This document shows positions 8,052 to 17,615 of a stretch of 64,000 nucleotides of DNA, in pieces. A model generated the notes under the pieces. It was given only the letters and a program-made list of their open reading frames with translations, was not told where the DNA came from and did not search any database. Origin of the DNA: JACIYW01 sp014359745. GTDB taxonomy: Bacteria > Pseudomonadota > Alphaproteobacteria > Rhodobacterales > Rhodobacteraceae. The stretch lies in the NCBI GenBank assembly GCA_050433985.1, contig JBNPWE010000006.1:124001-188000 (forward strand). Reading direction: 5' to 3'. The translations under genes were made by a program, and so were the position numbers. Each line of letters starts with the position of its first letter. The first letter of the stretch is position 1.

Positions 8052-8648
8052 ATGCAGGGCATGAGCGAGCGCCAGTACGCCGCGCATGTCGGGCTGTCGC
8101 GCGGTGCGATCCAGAAAGCGAAGACGGCCGAACGGCTGGTTCTCTATCCCGATGGCAGCATCAACGCGGCGGCCAGCGACGCCCGGCGCGCGGAGACGAC
8201 GGACCCGTCGAAGACTCACAAGCCGCCCACGCCGAAGCTGAAGCCGGTGCCCGAGGCGGCAGTGGCGGCTGTCGGCGACACGCTGCGCGAACAGGGTCTG
8301 GCCGTGCCAGCCGTCGGCGGCGGCACGACCTTCCTGCAGGCCAAGACGGCGAACGAGGTGCTGAAGGCGCAGGAGCGGCGCATCCGGCTCCAGAAGCTGA
8401 AGGGGGAGTTGATCGAGCGGGCCCGCGCGCTGGCGCTGGTGTTCCGGCTGGCGCGGGAGGAACGGGACGCGTGGGTGAACTGGCCTGCACGCGCGGCGGC
8501 GCTGATGGCGGCCGAACTCTCGGCCTCGTGCAGCGACGCGACGGGCCAGCAGATCACCGTGGAGCCAGCCGCGATGCAGAAGGTGCTGGAGAAACATGTA
8601 CGCGCCCACCTCGACGAACTCGCCGAGGTCCGGCCCGACTTCCGGTGA
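8052..8648 (+). CDS. Phage terminase small subunit
   Basis: 198 residues. The N-terminal helix-turn-helix (QYAAHVGLSRGAIQKAKTAE) resembles Nu1-type DNA-recognition domains. A Pro/Thr-rich linker follows, then a helical region (QAKTANEVLKAQERRIRLQK) expected for oligomerisation and contact with the large subunit. It sits immediately before a GpA-type large terminase, overlapping it by 53 bp. It should recognise the packaging site on phage DNA. Confidence 0.85.
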   Translation: MQGMSERQYAAHVGLSRGAIQKAKTAERLVLYPDGSINAAASDARRAETTDPSKTHKPPTPKLKPVPEAAVAAVGDTLREQGLAVPAVGGGTTFLQAKTANEVLKAQERRIRLQKLKGELIERARALALVFRLAREERDAWVNWPARAAALMAAELSASCSDATGQQITVEPAAMQKVLEKHVRAHLDELAEVRPDFR

Positions 8649-10599
8649 AGATGATGCGCTGACGGACTTCGACGGCGCGGGCGAGATCCTGCGCGCCTGG
8701 GGCAGCGGGCTCAGACCCGACCCGGACCTGACCGTTTCGGAATGGGCGGACCGGCACCGGATGCTGTCCGGCCGCGCCTCGGCCGAACCGGGGCGGTATC
8801 GCACGGTGCGCACGCCTTACATGCGCGAGATCATGGACCGGCTGTCGCCCGGCGATCCCACGCAGCGGATCGTGTTCATGAAGGCCGCGCAGGTCGGCGC
8901 GACCGAGGCCGGGAACAACTGGATCGGCTTCGCGATCCACCAGGCGCCGGGCCCGATGCTCGCCGTCCAGCCGACGGTGGAACTGGCCAAGCGCAACTCG
9001 CGCCAGCGGATCGACCCGCTGATCGACGAGAGTCCCGAGCTGCGGGAGCGGGTGAAGCCCGCCCGGTCGCGCGACGCGGGCAACACCATGCTGTCGAAGG
9101 AATTCGCGGGCGGCATCCTGATCATGACCGGGGCGAACTCGGCGGTCGGGCTGCGGTCCACTCCGGCGCGCTACATCTTCCTCGACGAGGTCGACGCGTA
9201 TCCGGCGTCTGCCGACGAGGAAGGCGACCCGGTGACGCTGGCCGAGGCGCGGTCGTTGACCTTCGCCCATCGGCGCAAGGTGCTGCTGGTGTCGACGCCC
9301 ACCATCCGCGGGCTGAGCCGCATCGAGCGCGAGTTCGAGGCGAGCGACCAGCGCCGGTACTTCGTGCCGTGCCCGCATTGCGGCGCGATGCAATGGCTGA
9401 AGTTCGACCGGCTGCGCTGGCAGAAGGGCCGCCCGGAGACGGCGGAATATCACTGCGAGGGCTGCGAGCAGCCGATAGCCGAACACCACAAGACGGCGAT
9501 GCTGGAGGGGGGCGAATGGCGCGCGACCGCCACGGCCGCCGATCCGACCACGGTCGGGTATCACCTCTCGGCGCTCTATTCGCCGATCGGCTGGCTGAGC
9601 TGGGAGCGGATCGTGCGGGCATGGGACGCGGCACAGGGGTCGGACGAGGCGATCAAGGCGTTTCGGAACACCATCCTTGGCGAGACATGGGTCGAGACCG
9701 GGGAAGCCCCCGACTGGCAGCGGCTCTACGACCGACGGGAGCGCTGGACATCCGGCACGGTGCCTGCGGGCGGGTTGTTCCTGACCGCCGGGGCCGACGT
9801 GCAGAAGGACCGGATCGAGGTCGATGTCTGGGCCTGGGGGCGCGGACTGGAAAGCTGGCTCGTCGATCACGTCGTCATCGAGGGCGGGCCTGACCGTCAC
9901 GACGCGTGGTCGGATCTGACGGCGCTGCTGGATCGAAGCTGGCCGCATGAACGCGGGGCGCATCTGCGGATCGCGCGGCTGGCCATCGACACCGGATACG
10001 AGGCTCCGGCGGTCTATTCCTGGTCGCGGGCGCAGGGGTTCGCGCAGGTGTCGCCGGTGAAGGGCGTCGAGGGGTTCAACCGCTCGAGCCCCGTCTCGGG
10101 CCCGACCTTCGTCGACGCGACCGAGGGCGGCAAACGCCTGCGGCGAGGCGCGCGGCTCTGGACCGTGGCGGTGTCGACCTTCAAGGCCGAGACCTACCGC
10201 TTCCTGCGACTGGCGCGGCCAACCGCGGAGGACATGGCCGACGGGGCGGCGTTCCCGCCCGGCTCAGTGCATCTGCCGCATTGGGTCGAGAACGAATGGC
10301 TGAAGCAGTTCGTGGCTGAACAGCTGGTGACGGTGCGCACGAAGCGCGGCTTCGCCCGGCTGGAATGGCAGAAGCTGCGCGAGCGCAACGAGGCGCTGGA
10401 CTGCCGGGTCTATGCCCGCGCCGCCGCCTGGATCGCGGGCGCGGACCGCTGGCCCGACGAGAAATGGCGCGACCTCGAGGATCAGCTCGGGGCGGCTCCC
10501 ACCGACACCGATCCCGCCGGGCAGATCAACCGACAGGGACAGGCCCCGCAGGGCAAGCGCCGCTCCGACTGGCTCGGGCGGCGCGGAGGATGGTTCTAG
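8596..10599 (+). CDS. Phage terminase large subunit, lambda GpA type
   Basis: This 667-residue protein is full length for the GpA family. The packaging ATPase region has the Walker-A-like KAAQVGATEAGNN near residue 95 and Walker B YIFLDEVDAYP near 195. A zinc-binding insert has CPHCGAM and CEGCEQ pairs around residues 257-295. The C-terminal half carries the nuclease domain (GADVQKDRIEVDVWAWG). The start overlaps the small subunit; no better in-frame start with a ribosome site is visible. Confidence 0.93.
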   Translation: MYAPTSTNSPRSGPTSGEDDALTDFDGAGEILRAWGSGLRPDPDLTVSEWADRHRMLSGRASAEPGRYRTVRTPYMREIMDRLSPGDPTQRIVFMKAAQVGATEAGNNWIGFAIHQAPGPMLAVQPTVELAKRNSRQRIDPLIDESPELRERVKPARSRDAGNTMLSKEFAGGILIMTGANSAVGLRSTPARYIFLDEVDAYPASADEEGDPVTLAEARSLTFAHRRKVLLVSTPTIRGLSRIEREFEASDQRRYFVPCPHCGAMQWLKFDRLRWQKGRPETAEYHCEGCEQPIAEHHKTAMLEGGEWRATATAADPTTVGYHLSALYSPIGWLSWERIVRAWDAAQGSDEAIKAFRNTILGETWVETGEAPDWQRLYDRRERWTSGTVPAGGLFLTAGADVQKDRIEVDVWAWGRGLESWLVDHVVIEGGPDRHDAWSDLTALLDRSWPHERGAHLRIARLAIDTGYEAPAVYSWSRAQGFAQVSPVKGVEGFNRSSPVSGPTFVDATEGGKRLRRGARLWTVAVSTFKAETYRFLRLARPTAEDMADGAAFPPGSVHLPHWVENEWLKQFVAEQLVTVRTKRGFARLEWQKLRERNEALDCRVYARAAAWIAGADRWPDEKWRDLEDQLGAAPTDTDPAGQINRQGQAPQGKRRSDWLGRRGGWF

Positions 10600-10601
10600 A
10601 C

Positions 10602-10811
10602 ATGACCGACTGGACGGAAACCGAGCTCTCGGCGCTGCGCCGGGCCTATGCCAGCGGCACGACCCGGGTCAGCTATGACGGCAAGTCGGTGGACTACGGC
10701 TCGGCCGAGGATCTGCTGGCGCGCATCCGCACCATCGAGCGCGCCATCGCGGGGATCGCGCGGCCGCTGCCGGTCGCCGGGCTCGCGGGCTTCTCGCGCG
10801 GGGATCGGTGA
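10602..10811 (+). CDS. Head-tail joining protein, GpW type
   Basis: This 69-residue protein (SALRRAYASGTTRVSYDGKS) has the length and pattern of the lambda GpW / phage head-tail joining family, which plugs the portal after packaging. It lies between terminase and portal, as in lambda, and its stop overlaps the portal start at 10811. Confidence 0.8.
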   Translation: MTDWTETELSALRRAYASGTTRVSYDGKSVDYGSAEDLLARIRTIERAIAGIARPLPVAGLAGFSRGDR

Positions 10812-12355
10812 TGTCGGCGACCTGGTTCGACCATGCCATCGCGACGGTGGCCCCGCGCATGGCCGCGCGCCGCGTGATGGCGCGTCAGGCGTTCGAGACT
10901 CTGACGCGCGGTTATGATGGCGCTGCACGCGGGCGGCGGACGGAGGGCTGGCGCGCGCCGGGATCCTCGGCCGACACCGAGATCGGCGTCGCCGGGGCAC
11001 TGCTGCGCGACCGGATGCGCGATCTTGTGCGCAACAATCCGCATGCGGCGAAGGCCGTGGCGGTGCTGGTCAACAACATCATCGGCGCCGGGATCATGCC
11101 GCGCGCCGCGAGCGGCGACGACAGGCTGGACCGCAAGGTCGACGCCCTGTTCGAACGCTGGACGGCGGAGTGCGACGCCGACGGTCAGCTCGACTTCTAC
11201 GGGCTGCAGACGCTGATCTGCCGCGAGATGGTCGAGGCGGGCGAGGTGCTGGTGCGCCGCCGCCTGCGGCGATCCTCGGACGGTCTGCCGGTGCCGCTGC
11301 AATTGCAGGTGCTGGAGGCCGACTTCCTCGACGCCACGAAATCCGGCGCCCTCGGCGCGGGGCGGCTGGTGCAGGGGATCGAGTTCGACCCGGTCGGCAA
11401 ACGCCGGGCATACTGGCTCCATGCCGAGCATCCGGGCGACGCCTACGGGGCCTTGCAGAACGGCCTGCAGAGCCGCCCGGTCCCGGCGACCGAGATCGCC
11501 CATGTCTACGAGAAGCAGCGCACGCAGGCGCGCGGCGTTCCATGGGGCGCGCCGGTGATCCGCAGCTTGCGCGATCTCGACGATTACGAGGTGGCCGAGC
11601 TGGTCCGCAAGAAGACCGAGGCCTGCGTCACCGCCATCGTGTTCGGCGACGACGAGGCGCAGCAGGGCATCGCGCCATCCGTGGTCGACGCCGACGGTAA
11701 CCGGGTCGAGCAGTTCGAGCCGGGGCTGATCGCCTATGCCCGCGGCGGCAAGGACATCCGCTTCAACCAGCCCTCGGCGACCGGCGGCTACGGTGAATAC
11801 AAGCGGGCGAGCCTGCACACGATCTCGGCAGGGTTCCGGGTGCCCTACGAGCTGCTGACCGGCGATCTCAGCCAGGTGAACTATTCCTCGATCCGGGCGG
11901 GGCTGGTGGAGTTCCGCCGCCAGATCGACGCCGTGCAATGGCAGCTGTTCATCCCGATGTTCTGCGCGCCGGTCTGGCGCTGGTTCACCGAGGCCGCGTG
12001 GGCGGCGGGGCTGATCCCGTCGCCGACCGTGCCGGTGGAATGGTCGCCGCCGAAGTTCGAGGCGGTCGATCCGCAGAAGGACGCAATGGCGAACCTGCTG
12101 TCGATCCGGTCCGGCACCATGACGCTGGCCGAGGTGATCGCCCGGCAGGGCCGCAACCCCGACGCCGTACTGGCCGAGATCGCCGCGACCAACGCCAAGC
12201 TCGACGCGCTGGGGCTGGTGCTCGACAGCGACCCGCGCCGCGTCACCAAGACCGGCAGCGCGCAGACGAGCGATCCGGCAACCGATCCGGCCGCCGACGA
12301 CACCACCGCCGAAGCGGATGAAACCGATCCGGCACAGGCCGACCAACAGGACTGA
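10811..12355 (+). CDS. Phage portal protein, lambda GpB type
   Basis: This 514-residue protein is of normal size for lambda-type portals. It has the conserved stretches RDLVRNNPHAAKAVAVLVNN near the N-terminus and NYSSIRAGLVEFRRQIDAVQ in the C-terminal half. The portal forms the dodecameric DNA channel at the capsid vertex. ATG 10811 overlaps the preceding TGA. The far C-terminus is a low-complexity Asp/Thr/Ala tail. Confidence 0.93.
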   Translation: MSATWFDHAIATVAPRMAARRVMARQAFETLTRGYDGAARGRRTEGWRAPGSSADTEIGVAGALLRDRMRDLVRNNPHAAKAVAVLVNNIIGAGIMPRAASGDDRLDRKVDALFERWTAECDADGQLDFYGLQTLICREMVEAGEVLVRRRLRRSSDGLPVPLQLQVLEADFLDATKSGALGAGRLVQGIEFDPVGKRRAYWLHAEHPGDAYGALQNGLQSRPVPATEIAHVYEKQRTQARGVPWGAPVIRSLRDLDDYEVAELVRKKTEACVTAIVFGDDEAQQGIAPSVVDADGNRVEQFEPGLIAYARGGKDIRFNQPSATGGYGEYKRASLHTISAGFRVPYELLTGDLSQVNYSSIRAGLVEFRRQIDAVQWQLFIPMFCAPVWRWFTEAAWAAGLIPSPTVPVEWSPPKFEAVDPQKDAMANLLSIRSGTMTLAEVIARQGRNPDAVLAEIAATNAKLDALGLVLDSDPRRVTKTGSAQTSDPATDPAADDTTAEADETDPAQADQQD

Positions 12356-12359
12356 CCCC

Positions 12360-14417
12360 ATGGACACGATGATCGAACTGCCGGCCATGCGCCGGTCGGC
12401 GGAGCTTGCGCCGAACACGGCCGACGCCGACAGCCGCACCGTCGAGGTGGTCTGGTCGGCAGGCGCGCGCGTCCGCCGCGCGACCTTCTTCGGCGAGCCC
12501 TATGACGAGGAGCTCAGCCTCGACCCGTCCCATGTTCGGCTCGACCGGCTGAACGCGGGGGCGCCGTTCCTGAAGGTGCACGAGCTCGACACGCTCGACG
12601 CGGTGATCGGCTCGGTCGTGCCGGGCTCGGCCCGGATCGAGAACGGCCGCGGCATCGCGCTCGTGCGGATCAGCGAGCGCGCCGATGTCGACCCGATCTG
12701 GCGCGACATCCAGGCGGGCCACATCCGTGCGGTCTCGATCGGTTACCAGGTCCACCGCTTCGAGGTCTCGAAACCCGAGGCCGCCCGCGAACTCTGGCGC
12801 GCGGTGGACTGGACCCCGTTCGAGGTCTCCGCCGTCGCGGTAGGGGCTGACCCCGCCGCGGGCTTCCGCGCCCAGCATCCCCTTCACGACTGCGTCCTCC
12901 ACCGCCGGGACGCCCCTTCCACCACGAAAGGACCGATCCCGATGACGGATAAGACCGAAACCCCGGCGCTCGACGCCGCGACCCCCGCCACCACCCAGCC
13001 GACCGAGCCGGTCGAAACCGAGGACACCACCATGACCGAGCCGAAACCGGCTGCGCCCGACCCGAAGGTCGCGGCCAGCGAGACGCGCGCGCAGCCGAAG
13101 ACGCAGGCAACGCCCGCGCCCGACACCGAGGCTGTCGCGACCCGCGCCCGCGAGGCCGAGCGCGACCGCGTCTCCACCATCTACGATCTGGCCGGACGGC
13201 TGAACCTCGAGCGCGGCTTTGCCGAGGACCTGGTCAAGCGCGGCGTCAGCGTGGACGAGTCCCGCCGCCTGATCCTCGATCAGGTCGCCGCGAAATCTGA
13301 CGAGACCCGGACCTTCCCGCACGTCTCCGTTCCGCTTGGCGGCCGGGACGAGCGCATCACCCGGCGCGATGCAGTGGCGAACGCGCTGCTGCACCGCTAC
13401 AGCCCGACGCTGTTCCAGCTGGAGGACGCCGCCCGCCAGTATCGCGGCATGACGCTGCTGGAACTGGCCCGCGAAAGCCTCGGCAATGCCGGGGTCAACA
13501 CGCGCGGCCTGTCGCGCGACGAGGTGGCGACGCGGGCGCTGCACTCGACCTCGGACTTCCCCGAGATCCTGTCGGCGGTCACCAACAAGACCCTCCGGCA
13601 GGCCTACGAGGCCTATCCCCGCACCTTCATGCTGTTCTGCCGCCAGGTGCTCGCCACCGACTTCAAGGCCATGCACCGGGTCCAGCTCGGCGAGGCGCCG
13701 CAACTGCTCGAGGTCGGCGAAAGCGGCGAGTTCAAGCGCGGCACGCTGGGCGAGAGCAAGGAGAGCTACAAGGTCAAGACCTATGGCCGGGTGGTCGCGA
13801 TCACCCGTCAGACGCTGATCAACGACGATCTCGACGCCTTCACCCGCATCCCGGCCATGTACGGCAACTCCATCGCGCAGCTGGAGTCGGACGTGGTCTG
13901 GGGCATCATCACCGCCAACCCGGCGATGGCCGACGGCAACGCGCTGTTCCACACCACCCACAAGAACCTCGCGGGCACCGGTGCGGCGCTCGATGTGAGC
14001 AGCGTCGGCGCGGCGCGCGCCGCCATGGCCAAGCAGACCGGTCTCGACAAGAAGACGGTGCTGAACGTCCGCCCCGCCTTCCTGATCGTGCCCGCCTCGC
14101 TGGAACTGAAGGCCGAGCAGCTTGTCGCCCAGAACCTCGTGCCAGCCGCGACGTCCAGCGTCGTGCCGCAGTCGATCCGCACGCTCGCGCCGATCAGCGA
14201 GCCGCGCCTCGACGCTGCCAGCGAGACCGCCTGGTACCTGGCGGCCAGCCCGAACCAGATCGACACCATCGAGTACGCCTATCTCGAGGGCCAGCAGGGC
14301 GCCTACATCGAGACGCGCAACGGCTTCGACGTCGACGGCGTCGAGATCAAGTGCCGCCTCGACTTCGGCGCGAAGGCCATCGACTGGCGCGGCCTCTACA
14401 AGAACCCGGGCGCGTAA
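12360..14417 (+). CDS. Prohead protease - major capsid protein fusion
   Basis: 685 residues from ATG 12360, which follows the portal stop and an AGGA site; the frame is open to 12318. Residues about 20-185 form an HK97-type prohead protease (GAPFLKVHELDTLDAVIGSV, and AGHIRAVSIGYQV). A Thr/Pro/Ala linker and a coiled segment (about 190-300) act as a scaffold-like delta domain. The rest is a Mu gpT/HK97-like capsid domain (TRQTLINDDLDAFTRIPAMY). Self-cleavage after assembly is expected. Such fusions are known in prophages of this group. Confidence 0.9.
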   Translation: MDTMIELPAMRRSAELAPNTADADSRTVEVVWSAGARVRRATFFGEPYDEELSLDPSHVRLDRLNAGAPFLKVHELDTLDAVIGSVVPGSARIENGRGIALVRISERADVDPIWRDIQAGHIRAVSIGYQVHRFEVSKPEAARELWRAVDWTPFEVSAVAVGADPAAGFRAQHPLHDCVLHRRDAPSTTKGPIPMTDKTETPALDAATPATTQPTEPVETEDTTMTEPKPAAPDPKVAASETRAQPKTQATPAPDTEAVATRAREAERDRVSTIYDLAGRLNLERGFAEDLVKRGVSVDESRRLILDQVAAKSDETRTFPHVSVPLGGRDERITRRDAVANALLHRYSPTLFQLEDAARQYRGMTLLELARESLGNAGVNTRGLSRDEVATRALHSTSDFPEILSAVTNKTLRQAYEAYPRTFMLFCRQVLATDFKAMHRVQLGEAPQLLEVGESGEFKRGTLGESKESYKVKTYGRVVAITRQTLINDDLDAFTRIPAMYGNSIAQLESDVVWGIITANPAMADGNALFHTTHKNLAGTGAALDVSSVGAARAAMAKQTGLDKKTVLNVRPAFLIVPASLELKAEQLVAQNLVPAATSSVVPQSIRTLAPISEPRLDAASETAWYLAASPNQIDTIEYAYLEGQQGAYIETRNGFDVDGVEIKCRLDFGAKAIDWRGLYKNPGA

Positions 14418-14491
14418 CGCACCCATCCTGAACACTGAAACGCGGGCGGTCCTGATGGGCCGCCCTTCGTCGTTCCAAAAGGATCCTCCCC

Positions 14492-14827
14492 ATGAAAAAC
14501 TTCGTCCAGCCCGGCAACACCATCACCCTGACCGCCCCCTATGCCGTCGCCTCGGGCGATGGCCTGCTCGTTGGCTCCATCTTCGGCGTGGCCGCAGGGG
14601 ATGCCGCCAATGCCGAAACAGTCGAAACAGCCCTTGTCGGCATCTTCGACCTGAAGAAGGTCGCAAGTCAGGCCTGGTCCACCGGCGACAAGGTCTATTG
14701 GGACAACACCAATAAGGAAGCCACCAAGACCGCCACAGCGAACACGCTCATCGGTGTGGCGACCGAAGCTGTTGCTGGCGGCGCGGGTGACCTGATCGGC
14801 CGTGTACGCCTGAACGCGAGCTTCTGA
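14492..14827 (+). CDS. DUF2190 family capsid decoration protein
   Basis: This 111-residue protein (MKNFVQPGNTITLTAPYAVA, then GLLVGSIFGVAAGDA) matches DUF2190. These small beta-rich proteins sit directly after the major capsid gene and are thought to decorate or stabilise the capsid. The ribosome site (AGGATCCTCCCC) precedes the ATG, and its stop abuts the next start. Confidence 0.88.
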   Translation: MKNFVQPGNTITLTAPYAVASGDGLLVGSIFGVAAGDAANAETVETALVGIFDLKKVASQAWSTGDKVYWDNTNKEATKTATANTLIGVATEAVAGGAGDLIGRVRLNASF

Positions 14828-15138
14828 TGACCGCGTTTGCCTCCGTCGTTGATGCGCTGTTCGCGGATCCCAACATCGGGCGAGACGCGGTCTACACCTC
14901 CGACGGCGGCGCGCCCTTGCTGGTGCGTGCCGTCGCCCGGCGCGCTGACGCGGTTACCGACTTCGGCGACGCGCGGCTCTGGTCGGAAACCACCCGCATA
15001 GACCTGCGCGCGGCGGAGGTGCAATCGCCGCGCCCCGGCGACCGCATCGAAATCGACGGCGAGGCATTCCTCATCCAGGGCGAGCCCGTCCGTGATCGCG
15101 AGCGGCTGGTCTGGACCGTCGATCTGCGCCCAGCGTGA
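14827..15138 (+). CDS. Head-tail attachment protein (GpFII-like)
   Basis: This 103-residue beta-rich protein (PGDRIEIDGEAFLIQGEPVR) sits after the decoration gene, where phages of this type encode the GpFII-like head-tail connector. It overlaps the previous stop by one base and the following gene by 4 bp. Its size and placement support the call more than sequence motifs do. Confidence 0.75.
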   Translation: MTAFASVVDALFADPNIGRDAVYTSDGGAPLLVRAVARRADAVTDFGDARLWSETTRIDLRAAEVQSPRPGDRIEIDGEAFLIQGEPVRDRERLVWTVDLRPA

Positions 15139-15773
15139 CCGTGATGAAGCTGAAGCTCGACATCGATCCAGACATCGTCGCGATGATGGCGGCCGAGGTC
15201 GCCGCGGGCGAACGCGCCGTCACGGCCGCCATGCGCGAGGCCGGGACCGGGCTGAAGGCCGCCTGGCGGCTGCAGATCACCGGCGCGGGGCTTGGGCCCC
15301 GGCTTGCCAACTCGATCCGAAGCCAGAACTTTCCGAAGTCGGGCGAAAGCCTGGAAGCCGCGGCGCTGGTCTGGTCGAAGGCCCCGGTCATCGTCGGCGC
15401 GCATGACACCGGCCCGCTGATCCGCTCGAAGAATGGGTTCTGGCTGGCGATTCCGCTGCCAGCCGCAGGCAGGTCACTGCGCGGTGGCCGGATCACGCCC
15501 GGCGAATGGGAGCGCCGCCGTGGCCTGCGCCTGCGCTTCGTCTATCGCCGGACGGGTCCGAGCCTGCTGGTGGCAGAAGGACGGCTGAACACGAAGGGCC
15601 AGGCAGTGGTGTCGCGCTCGAAGACCGGGCGCGGAAAGCTCACCGCGCCGATCTTCCTGCTGGTACCGCAGGTGAAGCTGCCGAAGCGGCTGGACTTGGC
15701 GCGGGATGCAGACCGGGCGTTGGACATCGTGCCGGGGCTGATCGTGGCGAATTGGGCGGAGGGGAAGTGGTGA
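15135..15773 (+). CDS. DUF6441 family phage head-tail protein
   Basis: This basic protein of about 210 residues belongs, as I recall it, to DUF6441, usually found between the head-tail connector and the tail-terminator gene. It contains VGAHDTGPLIRSKNGFWLAI and ends VANWAEGKW. The start is GTG 15135 (overlapping the previous stop) or ATG 15144. In related phages the tail gene follows directly; here the mer cassette begins right after its stop. Confidence 0.8.
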   Translation: MTVMKLKLDIDPDIVAMMAAEVAAGERAVTAAMREAGTGLKAAWRLQITGAGLGPRLANSIRSQNFPKSGESLEAAALVWSKAPVIVGAHDTGPLIRSKNGFWLAIPLPAAGRSLRGGRITPGEWERRRGLRLRFVYRRTGPSLLVAEGRLNTKGQAVVSRSKTGRGKLTAPIFLLVPQVKLPKRLDLARDADRALDIVPGLIVANWAEGKW

Positions 15774-15823
15774 TCACCTCGGCGCGTCTTGTGCCCCGGC
15801 ATGTCCGAGATCGACGGCTCGCC

Positions 15824-17260
15824 TCACCCGGCGCAGCACGACAGCTTTGCCACGTCCATGTCGAAGGTCTGCGCGGCGAGTTTCAGGCCCTCGACCGTGG
15901 TGAGGTAGGGGAAGATCGTCTCGCCGAGCGCCCGGGTCGTCATGCCGGCCTTCAGCGCCATCACCAGCGTCTGGATGCTGTCGGCCCCCTCCGGTGCCAG
16001 GATCACGCCGCCCAGCAAGCGGTCGGTCCCGGCATCCGCAACCAACTTGATCAGACCCCGCGTATCGCGGGCGGCAAGCGCGCGGGGCACGTTCTCGAGC
16101 GCAAGCACGCTGGTCTTGACCTCGTGGCCCGCCGCGCGGGCCTGCGCCTCGGTCAGGCCCACCCCCGCCACTTGCGGGTCGGTGAACACCACCCAGGGCA
16201 TCGCGGCGTTGTCGTAACGCATCGATCCCAGCCCGAGCGCATTCATCACCGCGATTTTCGCTCCATAGGCGGCCATATAGACGAACTGGTCGCGGTCGGT
16301 GACGTCGCCGGCGGCATAAACGCCGGGCCGCGTGGTAGCCATGTCAGGTCCGACGACGATGGACCCGCGACGGTCGGTCTCGATGCCCATCCCGGCCAGA
16401 TCCAGCCCCTCGGTGTTGGGCACCCGCCCCGTCGTCAGGACGAGGTGGTCGGCCCGCAGGTCGCGGGCGGCCCCGTCCTGCGTCACGCTCAGCACCCCGC
16501 CGTCCCCGTCGCGCCGCGCGGCGCCATAGGTCACGCGATCGAGAATCGTGACACCCTCGGCGCGCAGGATCCCGGCAAGGGCTTCGGACACCTCCGGTTC
16601 GGCCTGCGGCAGGAGGCGCGAACGGCACAGGATGGTGACGCGCACCCCCAACCGCGCCATCATCTGCGCAAGCTCCACGCCGATATAGCCGCCGCCGAGG
16701 AAGATCACGCTTTCGGGAAGGAGCTCCAGGTCGAGCAACCGAGTGCTGTCGAGCGTCGGTATCGCGTCGATTCCGGCAATGGCCGGCACGGCGGGCCGCC
16801 CGCCGGTGGCGACAATGATCCTGGGCGCCGTGATCCTGCGCCCACCAACCTCGACCCCGCCCTCGACGAGCCGCGCCGGACCCTCGTCGATATAGGTCAC
16901 GCTGTCATAGCCCGGCAGCAGGTCTGCGTATTTCTTCTGCCGCAGCGTCGCGACAAGATCGTCCTTGGCCGCGACCAGAGCCGACCAATCGGCAACCTGC
17001 GCCTCCCCCCTCAGCCCCGGGAACCGGGATGCCGCGCGGGCGCTATGCAGCGCCTCTGCAGCACGTATCATCGTCTTCGAGGGCACGCAGCCGACGTTCA
17101 CGCAGGTGCCGCCGATGGTGCCATGGCCGATCAGGGCCACGCGCTTGCCCCCGTCGGCGGCGGTGATCGCGGCCGAGAACCCGGCCGACCCAGCGCCGAT
17201 CACGGCGAGATCGAAGTCGCGCAGGGGCGCGCAGCAGTCGTCTTTCATCCTGTCATCCAT
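15824..17260 (-). CDS. merA: Mercuric reductase MerA (short form)
   Basis: A flavin disulfide reductase of about 478 residues that reduces Hg(II) to Hg(0) with NADPH in the cytoplasm. It has the FAD-binding site AVIGAGSAG near residue 20, the redox pair in GGTCVNVGCVPSK (Cys 53 and 58), and the C-terminal mercury-binding CC in KLSCCAG that sets MerA apart from lipoamide dehydrogenases. It lacks the N-terminal heavy-metal domain of Tn501 MerA but keeps a CC pair near residue 9. The start could be ATG 17260 or ATG 17248. Last gene of merT-merP-merA. Confidence 0.95.
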   Translation of the reverse strand: MDDRMKDDCCAPLRDFDLAVIGAGSAGFSAAITAADGGKRVALIGHGTIGGTCVNVGCVPSKTMIRAAEALHSARAASRFPGLRGEAQVADWSALVAAKDDLVATLRQKKYADLLPGYDSVTYIDEGPARLVEGGVEVGGRRITAPRIIVATGGRPAVPAIAGIDAIPTLDSTRLLDLELLPESVIFLGGGYIGVELAQMMARLGVRVTILCRSRLLPQAEPEVSEALAGILRAEGVTILDRVTYGAARRDGDGGVLSVTQDGAARDLRADHLVLTTGRVPNTEGLDLAGMGIETDRRGSIVVGPDMATTRPGVYAAGDVTDRDQFVYMAAYGAKIAVMNALGLGSMRYDNAAMPWVVFTDPQVAGVGLTEAQARAAGHEVKTSVLALENVPRALAARDTRGLIKLVADAGTDRLLGGVILAPEGADSIQTLVMALKAGMTTRALGETIFPYLTTVEGLKLAAQTFDMDVAKLSCCAG

Positions 17261-17280
17261 CTTCTTGAGCAGGTATCGGT

Positions 17281-17598
17281 TCAGCCCGAAACGCGCGCCG
17301 GGTAGCCCGCGTTGGCCGAAGCGGTCGCGATTACCTCGGCGCTGGTCGCGGCGGGATCGAAGATCACCGTGGCGGTGCGGGCGTTGAAGTCGATCTCGAC
17401 GCTGCGGACGCCCGCGACGCCCTCCATGGCGCGCTTCACGGTGATCGGGCAGAGAGCGCAAGTCATGTTGTCGACCGCGAAAACGACAATCTGCTCGGCG
17501 GCGACGGTCTGCGCCGTGGCAGGAGCGGCCGTGATCGGCGCAACAGCGGTCAGACCGGAGAGCGCACCGAACAAGGCGGCAGCGAGGAACTTCTTCAT
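17281..17598 (-). CDS. merP: Periplasmic mercury-binding protein MerP
   Basis: 105 residues with a Sec signal peptide (MKKFLAAALFGALSGLTAVA) and a heavy-metal-associated domain holding MTCALC (Cys 47 and 50). MerP binds Hg(II) in the periplasm and passes it to MerT. The start at 17598 has AAAGGA at good spacing. It lies between merT and merA in one operon. Confidence 0.93.
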   Translation of the reverse strand: MKKFLAAALFGALSGLTAVAPITAAPATAQTVAAEQIVVFAVDNMTCALCPITVKRAMEGVAGVRSVEIDFNARTATVIFDPAATSAEVIATASANAGYPARVSG

Positions 17599-17615
17599 GG
17601 CCGTTTCCTTTCGGG

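Noticed and set aside
12243..14435. A 730-codon open frame antisense to the capsid gene
   Set aside because: High-GC DNA gives long antisense frames. The product lacks family features and the plus-strand capsid call is strong. The same applies to 33305-35770, 46476-48629 and 8554-9963.
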